From Pelomyxa schiedti (Eukaryota; Evosea; Pelobiontida; Pelomyxidae), in the NCBI GenBank assembly GCA_020536535.1, contig JAHLWZ010000505.1, positions 9,451 to 73,450 of the forward strand: DNA of 64,000 bases, given 5' to 3'. The notes beneath the pieces were generated by a model. It did not search any database. It had not been told where the DNA came from and saw only the letters and a program-made list of their open reading frames with translations. Of the stretch, positions 57,086 through 64,000 are shown one piece after another. Both the position numbers and the translations under genes were made by a program. Numbering within the stretch: position 1 is the first letter of the stretch; each line of letters begins with the position of its first letter.

Positions 57086-58567
57086 ATGGCAACCGTTGTC
57101 ATTTGTGGCACCGCTTCCCTGCCTCTGAAGCAAATCGTGAGCTCTCGGTTGTCGGATCTGTGCGGGGTGGTTCGCTTCGTAGATCTGCCGACCAACAACG
57201 ACCCGCGATATGCACAGGCGAGAACACCGGGTGGTACTGCGCCTCTCGCTCTCGTAATACTTCTCCCTCCGTGTGACGTTCCCTCGTGCGTTTCGGCATC
57301 TGCGTTTCCGGGCGTATTTATTGCCGTTGTATCTACTGCCGCATCGTGCAACGCGAGGGCGAGAACCGCGCTTATGGAGAGCGGAGCGAATGCCGTATTG
57401 AACGAATCTGATGACGCGTCTTTTCTGCGGCTCGTAAGACTTGTTCTCAACAAAGGTTGTTCTTCTGGTAACCTCTTGTTGCCCAGCGACTCTACCGCGA
57501 CGAGCAAAAGCAGTTTAAATGCGCTTTTTGGGTGCCCATTGTGCCCTCTGGGTGGATTTGAGCGTGACCAGTTGATTGAACACAGTTGCTTGTATCACAA
57601 CGGACCGTCCAAAAGCACAGAGAAAGTGAAATGCCCTTTGTGCTCCAAAATGGCCATGGGTGGATTCCGTATTGTTGGGCACATGAGAGCCCACGTTGAA
57701 AGTGACGCACCACCGCCGAGCCTGTATCCATATGCTCTGGTGGTGTGCAGGAGGCCTAGTGATGGTGCATTTTTGCTCGTTCACGAGTGGGGCAACGAGG
57801 GGTGGTGGCTCCCTGCCGGACACGCAGAAGCCAATGAGACTCTACAAGTCGCAGCAGTGCGGGAAGCCCTGGAGGAATCTGGCGTTAATGTGGTGCTGCG
57901 TGGTTTGCTGCGGGTAGAATTCTCACCTGTGAGCGCGGATTATTGCAGGCTGCGTGCTGTGTTTTATGCGGAGCCGGCGGACCCGAACGCCCCATGCAAA
58001 TCAATACCTGACTACGAGAGTCTCGGCGCCACTTGGGTCAGTGCCTCTGACATAACCACACTCAAGCTAAGAGGCCAGGAGGCCCTGCAGTGGTCTCAGT
58101 ACCTGGCACGTGGTGGTACCATCTACCCTTTGTCGCTACTTACACAAGAATCAACACCACTCAACCTACCGTAAGTTTGTTGTTCAGAGTAAGAAGTGAA
58201 AAAACTGTTTCAATGTATTCTTTGTGGCTTTAAGAAACAAAAGTAAACAGTTCCTAAGCTGACCCCCAGGTCCAGCCCACTGGGGCTCTTGTGGGGGCAA
58301 CAAAAAGAATTTGGGGAGGCCATTTGTCTCCTCCAGGCTGTGATTGTAAGCGAGGTTCAGGAGGGCAGAGCTAGCATCCAAGAGCAGGGGCAATACAAGT
58401 ACTTTACTCTGATGTTTTTTCTGGGTAATTTGGTTCTCCTGGGCCTTTCCATTCCTAACACATTGGCTGTTCAGAAAATGTTTTTGACCCTACTGCTAGT
58501 CCTCCAAGTGACTTTCTCGCTGCTCCAAGAGCACCTTGCTAACGATTCCAGAGAGGAGAAATCCTAA
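57086..58567 (+). CDS. Nudix hydrolase with two C2H2-type zinc fingers and receiver-like N-terminus
   Basis: ATG at 57086. Residues 1-130 form alternating strands and helices ('VVICGTASLPLKQIVSS', 'PLALVILLPPC', 'GVFIAVVSTAASCNARARTA', 'LMESGANAVLNESDD'), like a response-regulator receiver fold without an obvious phospho-Asp pocket. Two zinc-finger patterns follow: 'CPLCPLGGFERDQLIEHSCL' (second His just after) and 'CPLCSKMAMGGFRIVGHMRA' (second His just after). The Nudix domain has 'EGWWLPAGHAEANETLQV' and 'AAVREALEESGVNV', a full GX5EX7REUXEEXGU box. Nudix enzymes cut nucleoside diphosphates linked to X; the substrate is unknown. The frame reaches a TAA at 58172, but this lies in a GTAAGT donor. 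Splicing 58170 to 58270 extends the frame to 58567, which I favour with modest confidence. Confidence 0.78.
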
Positions 58568-58613
58568 TCCCTAAGAGATAAGTTTCAAGTTGATCACGGA
58601 AAAAAATCAGTGG

Positions 58614-61600
58614 ATGCTGGGGCCGGACTACCACACACCGAGCGGTTCCCAGCAACGCAACGAGAGGGGAGCTCTGGCCGCCCCAGGTGGAGCCGACTTT
58701 ACCCCCCTCGCCTTCGACCTCCCCTCCAACCTCGACCCCTCCCCGACCGAAAACACCCCCTCGGACCCGGCCCGCGGGGGACGCGGTTCCTCCCCGTCCT
58801 CGTCCTCCGTCCTCCTCACGCCCTCCTCCAACCTCCTCAACGAACTCGAGCAAGCCATCGACGCCAACAACAACGCCAGCACCAGCAGCCTGTCCCCGTC
58901 GTCCTTCGCCGCCTCGTCGTCGTACGGCGGCGCTGGCTTCTTTGGCCGCAACAACAACGTGTCGTACGACTCGCAGCGCGGCGACGGGTCCCTCTACGTC
59001 GACGACCTCCTCGGCACGTCGGCGTACGACAACTCCCTGCTGGCCTTTGACTCTGACGAGCGCCGCAGCACCAGACCGACCGGCAGCAACAACAACATCA
59101 ATAACCAGCACGTGGACGTGGACGACGACTACGACGACGCCGATGATTACGATGGCGAAATCAGCGTGGTACAAATTGACCCAATGCATGGGATGCCAGG
59201 CCGAAAGCTGCAGTTCGGTGAACACCCACAATCGCAAACACAGACTCAAACGCACCCACAAGCGCAATCGCAATCGCAACCACAACAGCAGCGGCAGCAA
59301 CCACCAGCGTTACCGAGGCCTGTTGTTGGAGGCAATCCATACGGCGGACAACAGCAGAACCAGTTCAATGTGTATCAGGAAAAGCAGGTGGTTAAACAAC
59401 AACAATCGCAGCCTGTGAACTGTGTGGCATCAAACAAGCTTGATCCTGTGGCCACAATTGCTTCTGATCAGTTTCGATCTAACTTTGGTGAAAATGCGAG
59501 ATTGCAGCAGCAGCAGAACATTGCACAGCAACCCAGGCAGGCATTGTATCTCCCACAAGTCAATCCTACAGGAAGCAACCCCGTACCACCTCAGAAGCCT
59601 TTGCCAAAACCGGTTCCGCAGCTGCAAACTGCTACAACCCATGAACCAACAAAAACTCTAACAGCAACGCCTGCAGTACCGTCGCTGTCTAATCCTGCAA
59701 AACCACAATTTGTTGACACCCTGAAAACGGCAGCACCACAGCACCTTTCTGAAGCCCACAAACCCCTAGTTCAACTGCCGCAAGCCCACCAGCCTGTTCC
59801 ACCTCTTAGGCAGGCTTCAGATAAACCAGCAGGTACCCAAACACAACAACAACCAACTTCACAAGTTTTTCCCCGGGCATCAATTCCTCTACAGTTACAA
59901 ACTCAGCAAAACACAAATGCACCAACACAAAACTTCCCAGTTCAGAACACAGGAAAAGAACAGAATTCTATTCCGCGCCAGGCACCAAATCCACCTGTAA
60001 GTGTCTCAGTACCTACCCAACCCAGAGCCGAGGCAATTCCGCCTACGCAAAGCAATACTACCACCGTTACCCAGGACTCTAAATCTTCTACTTTACCCCA
60101 ATCCTCCGTACCTTTTCAAAAACCAACACAGGTTGCACCCCAAAACTCCAATACACTTACCCAGAAGCCACAACAATTACCCACTCAAACTTCAATGCAG
60201 GCCCAACCTCCAGTGCCACCACCAAAGGAGGTACCACCGCCACCCCCCAAAGAAGTGCCGCCACCACCACCAAAAGAGCTACCACCACTGCCTCCCAAAC
60301 AAATTCCACCTCCACCCAAAGAAGTGCCACCAGCTCCACCTAAAGAGAGCACTTCAAATTCAGCACTCCCCAACTCCAACAAATCTATTGAGCCAACAAC
60401 CAATAAACCCACCTTTCCACCCTCATCACAATCAAGTCAATCTGAGCTTTTGAATGGGAAGCCAGGAGCAATTTCACGCACTGGTCTTCTCAATCCTAGC
60501 AATACTTTACCAGTAGTGGCTCAATCTGAGAAGCAAAATTTTCCAACTACTACTTGCACAACTTCTACTACAACTACATCAACTGCACTTACTAACCCTC
60601 AGCTCCCAGCAACTCCTATAAAATCCCGCCCCTTAAATCCATCCACACCTGCCACCCATTCAAAGCACATGTTGCGCCCTGGACAAACTCCACGAAAGAC
60701 ACCTTGCCATTCCTCTCTAGCTCACGCATTAGCAGCAGTGCCTACGTGCTCGGTGTCAACTCTTTCATCTGCCAGTGGGATACCTCCCCGAAATCAGCAG
60801 GCAGGAATTAAAATGTATGCAATGGGTAATTTTGAAAATTATATCTCGAATATATTTTGAAAATATTTACACCATTACCGTAGGGAAGACCTTTTAGCTG
60901 ATCTTTTCACATTTCGAATTAATATTCAACAAGTAGAGAGCCATCTTCAAAACACAAGAAGGCACATTGACAATTTCCTCGCTCTTGAACCAGAAGTGGC
61001 TAACCTGAATGCCACTATTGTCGGTTATACTCAAGCACTGGAAGAAGGTCTAAAAAGATTTATGGTACCTCATCCCTTATAAAGTTGTTGGCACCCCCTT
61101 CTTGCTAAGTTACACATCTTTCAGCTTGTTTCCTCTGGTCAGAAACCACCTGCCATACGTCAAAAAGAAGTTGAGGTAAAAAGATAGATTCCTAATTCGC
61201 CGTTTTCCCCTAATATACACACAGGACCTTGACAACCTTCTCCAGAATAAACCAGGAGGGAACTTTGAGTCTAGCCGGCAGGCAGCACTCGACGCACTGA
61301 AACTCACTTCCAACAAATGGAGTAGCTTTGTTACAGTCACAGACACGGATGTTTCGAAGTGCTTCACTGCTTGCAGACATCGATTACTGGCTACCCCAGG
61401 TCCGGACCTCAGTCACACAAAAGGAATTGAGGAAGCCGTAACTCAGCAGGTACAGAATTTCTACCAGCAATATGGCAGGCCTCAAACAGAAGAAACCAAG
61501 GTATGTTCATCTTATGGGCTGCAATAAATACTAAACTAATAATCCACATCAGAAACAAGCTCAACAGCGTAGTTATGATCGCGTTCTCAATATCGCACTG

Positions 61601-61660
61601 GTTGTTGTCATCCTTGCTTTAGTTGGTCTTGCCCCTATTCTTCTCTACCTTGACATTTGA
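58614..61660 (+). CDS. Gln/Pro-rich tail-anchored membrane protein
   Basis: First in-frame ATG at 58614 ('MLGPDYHTPSGSQQ'). Exon 1 (to about 60825) starts very GC-rich, passes an acidic patch ('DDDYDDADDYDGE') and then becomes Gln/Pro-rich with a run of 'PPPPKEVPPP' units (about 60216-60340). The later exons encode a helical region: 'LLADLFTFRINIQQVESHLQ' (about 60895-60955), 'FLALEPEVANLNATIVGYTQ', 'DLDNLLQNKPGGNFESS', 'WSSFVTVTDTDVSKCFTACR'. A single C-terminal membrane helix, 'VLNIALVVVILALVGLAPIL' with 'LYLDI' after it, ends at 61660, giving a tail-anchored topology. The helical part is coiled-coil-like, in the manner of SNARE or tether proteins, but no SNARE zero-layer can be identified. 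Function unknown. Confidence 0.72.
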
Positions 61661-61733
61661 ATACCCAAAAGTGCCAAAAATAAAACAATAAACCCATTTG
61701 GTTTTCTTTTTGATTCGACATCAAGTAATAGTT

Positions 61734-62887
61734 CTAATTGTTGTATGGGTTGCTATCTAATTGCCCGTCAACAATGCTCTTGGTGTAATAACCGCTTGTG
61801 GGCCTGTTTGCAAAGTCGAAGGTCAGACCATCCTTCAACTTCCATATTTTGTAGTTCTTGAAGGTAAGTGCTGATTCCTTCTCACATATTTCCGGTGTGT
61901 GGTCTCCAAGCACTATGTAGGCATACCCGTTGTAGCAAGTAGCCAGGCCCTTGGGATTTACTAGCAGAGTCACACCTTCGTTGATGCCAACACCCCAGAC
62001 TGTGCTGCTGATTTGGTCTTGTATTTGACGGGCTACAAATGTCATCAGCCGGCCCATGCGGTTGCGCTGCTCAAAGTGAGTATCAGTAATGGTCATATCC
62101 ATGTTGGGCCAGTCAAACATGTCATATGTGAAGGTAATGTATCTGCGGTGTTTCAGAGTTGGTAAGTATATTTCTTTTCATGATAAAGAAATGCTAACCG
62201 GTGGTATGGGAACATCATGGCCTCCTTTGATTCAATGCTGCCTTCACAAGCGTTGTATACATAATTTCCTTGAATGGCTAGGCCGGCGCTTCCACCACCA
62301 ACGCCTCCACCACGGTTCACAAGGGCTATGACATTGTTCAATACAGTTCCGCCTATCCAGTTCACGTAGTTGCATTGGTCTCCGCCTGCGAAGTACACAG
62401 TCTCCGCCTCTAACACCACGCTTGTAGCTTCCACAGAGTTTTTATCAGAAGCTGAAGTCATTGTGACAGTGGTGCAAGAGTTTATATATTGAGCGGTGTC
62501 CGCGTTTGCCATCAGAGTGTCACACTCTGGCGTTGGATCCGTTGGCGTCATTGTTGCTGCCAGAATTACAATATCCACGGCATTGCCTCCTGCAACCTAT
62601 GTAAAGAATTGGGGAGTGTCGTTAGTTTTCAGCATAGCTATGTTCCAATAAAAATACAAGGAGGCATTAAAACAAGGGAAACTTAGAAAACAATTCATGC
62701 ATGGAACACACACCTGAATAATGTGCTGACGGTAAACGTCGGGATCAGGGGATCCGTCACCCATAAGGAAGAGCGAGGGACCCACCAATGTTGGGGCTAC
62801 GTCGGACGTGTTGCCCAGCCTGTTCACAGTGACCACTCCAGCGCATCCCCCTACGAGGACGATAATGAAAGCAACAACAGACACCAT
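61734..62887 (-). CDS. Cyanophycinase-like serine peptidase (family S51), membrane-anchored or secreted
   Basis: ATG at 62885-62887 with a hydrophobic N-terminus ('MVSVVAFIIVLVGGCAGVV'). Exon 1 continues 'VGPSLFLMGDGSPDPDVYRQ'. Exon 2 (about 62597-62195) holds 'AVDIVILAATMTPTDPTPEC', 'VYFAGGDQCNYVNWIGGT' and 'VNRGGGVGGGSAGLAIQGNY', where Gly-Gly-Ser-Ala-Gly carries the nucleophile serine. Exon 3 has 'MDMTITDTHFEQRNRMGRLM', the Asp-x-His-Phe-x-x-R-x-R-x-G-R-L motif of cyanophycinases, then 'GVGINEGVTLLVNP'. These enzymes cut beta-aspartyl-arginine bonds in the bacterial store polymer cyanophycin; animal and protist relatives may have other beta-aspartyl substrates. For a phagotroph, digesting cyanobacterial food is a reasonable but unproven role. 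Confidence 0.82.
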
Positions 62888-63461
62888 GATTCTAACCTAC
62901 TCTCGGGAGTTTTCTTCGCTGATAACAGACAAAGCTTCTTTCGCGGATCCCTCAAAAATCCACTGGACGAACCTTTTCTTTTTTGGAAAATACTGGTTAG
63001 GTGGTGTGTAGAACACGCACTGGGTTTGCCAGTCATTTCATTACTGAAGGATCATCGAAAGCAGAACCAATTGAAACCTTCACTGATTCTCAGCCTGATC
63101 CTTTCCCTCTGGGACTGCACACCTGCAAGAACATATTGCGAGCACCGCAGGCCATGATGTTCTCCAGATGGAACTGCTGTGGCTATGGCTTCAGTGTTCT
63201 GGTTCTGTCCATCACTTTGGTTTTTCCTTTTAAGCAACCGTGAAAGAGTACCGAAAACAAGCGGCGATGCCATTGATGTAACGCACGATCCGTTCGTGCA
63301 GTTTTACGTGAACCATCAAGACGAGTCGAGTAACACCCGCACAAAGAGAGTCGGAGTTGTAGCGTTGAGACTCTCCCCATCGCTGCCAGCACTTATAACC
63401 AGGCCTCAGTCCCTCGAACAAAAAAAACAAACAAAGAAGAAACAAACATTGGGATAAGTGA
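62888..63461. other. Intergenic region between divergent S51 peptidase and ZIP copy 2
   Basis: About 570 bp without a convincing exon. It ends in an A/C-rich leader (about 63420-63450) before the ZIP start codon, like that of ZIP copy 1. Confidence 0.5.
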
Positions 63462-64000
63462 ATGGCTGATGACTCTGGGAGCACACTTGTGGAAGCCAAG
63501 GCACTATGCGGGATTGTACTTACAGCCGAGACCGTCTGCGGTTCCTTTGTGCCCGTTCTGCTCCGCAAGATAGCGTCCCGCGCTCCCAACAAGGCTGCGG
63601 TGGAGCGGCGGGTGCATCGCGCGATGTCGGTGTGCGCTGCGGCGGCCGCGGGGGTGTTCCTGGGCGTGGGGCTGTGCCACATGCAGCCGGACGCTGTGAG
63701 CACTCTGGAGGGATGCCTGGGGGAGTTGCACGGTTTCCCTTTGCCGTACTTTCTGGTTCTGCTTGGTTTCTGTCTGCTGGCTTTTCTTGATAAGGTTCGT
63801 ACCCGTTAAAACTCACTGTTATTGTTGTTGATTCCTCGCTTCCTTGCCGAGTGGTAAGTAAACGTAATTTATCAGGTGTTTACACCTCCTCATGAGCACC
63901 GCTTGTCATCCAATGAACCCTCTTCAGCCTCTTTCACGAATGACGAAGACCCAAGCGATGCAACACAACCAAGTAAAGGACAAATAGCATGGAAGCAGCG
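63462..64000 (+). CDS. ZIP-family metal transporter (copy 2, 3' end outside window)
   Basis: ATG at 63462. Exon 1 (63462-63794) encodes 'VEAKALCGIVLTAETVCGSF' and 'AGVFLGVGLCHMQPDA', 'LPYFLVLLGFCLLAFLDK', nearly identical to copy 1 at 17209. The first intron sits at the same codon (after Asp-Lys), and exon 2 (63876 onward) starts 'VFTPPHEHRLSSNEP', parallel to 'VLTPTHEHHLSHEQ' of copy 1. The cytoplasmic loop before the second helix is shorter than in copy 1. The gene runs off the window before the metal-binding TM4 and TM5. Confidence 0.85.

Noticed and set aside
1-64000. CRISPR arrays, insertion sequences, rRNA and prokaryotic operon signals
   Set aside because: None was seen on reading both strands.

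Overview
The window is nuclear DNA of a single-celled eukaryote. Almost every gene is broken by short introns (about 31-130 nt) with GT..AG borders, frequent GTAAGT or GTATGT donors and T-rich tracts before the acceptor. Genes lie on both strands, often 50-150 bp apart, and the standard genetic code is used. The content (eIF2-beta, AAMP/Sqt1, Rab3GAP1, a VPS9 Rab-GEF, SAP30, a CDCA7-type zinc finger, ZIP transporters, MORN, kelch and RING proteins) is eukaryotic. Long Q/P/S-rich stretches, an intron-rich gene of bacterial type (L-ribulokinase) and a cyanophycinase-like protease fit a free-living amoeboid protist. An amoebozoan, perhaps of the Pelomyxa/Mastigamoeba kind, is my weak guess from general protein style, not a proof.

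Layout, left to right. 1-5.3 kb: end of a kelch-SAM gene, then a MORN-repeat gene with a PARP-like tail. 5.3-10 kb: three genes without recognised function. 10.8-16 kb: P-loop GTPase plus RING finger plus Q/P-rich tail. 17.2-18.9 kb: ZIP metal transporter. 19-22.1 kb: eIF2-beta and a SAP30-like gene, head to head. 22.2-27.3 kb: a secreted CBM9-like protein and dihydropyrimidine dehydrogenase. 27.6-34.3 kb: an orphan gene, an F-box-like gene, L-ribulokinase and a cysteine-rich orphan. 34.5-38.3 kb: one apparent gene joining an ASH2-like PHD/winged-helix module, a CDCA7-type zinc finger and a PEHE domain. 38.4-40.6 kb: YtcJ-type amidohydrolase. 40.7-44.2 kb: Rab3GAP1. 44.36-44.81 kb: a GC-rich, strongly folded non-coding interval holding two telomeric hexamers, proposed here as a telomerase RNA gene. 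45.2-49.9 kb: proline-rich VPS9 Rab-GEF. 50-54.1 kb: a large Q-rich orphan gene. 54.2-56.4 kb: AAMP/Sqt1. 56.8-57.0 kb: a large imperfect inverted repeat. 57.1-61.7 kb: a zinc-finger Nudix protein and a Q/P-rich tail-anchored protein. 61.7-62.9 kb: cyanophycinase-like S51 peptidase. 63.46 kb to the end: a second ZIP transporter with the same gene structure as the first.

The genes do not form a pathway. Loose themes are chromatin regulation (SAP30, ASH2/CDCA7/PEHE), Rab control (Rab3GAP1 and VPS9, which flank the candidate RNA gene), ribosome and translation work (eIF2-beta, AAMP) and catabolism (DPD, L-ribulokinase, amidohydrolase, S51 peptidase). The most interesting items are the telomerase RNA candidate and the three-module chromatin protein. 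Exon joins were worked out by eye from splice motifs and reading frame, so internal borders are approximate where stated.
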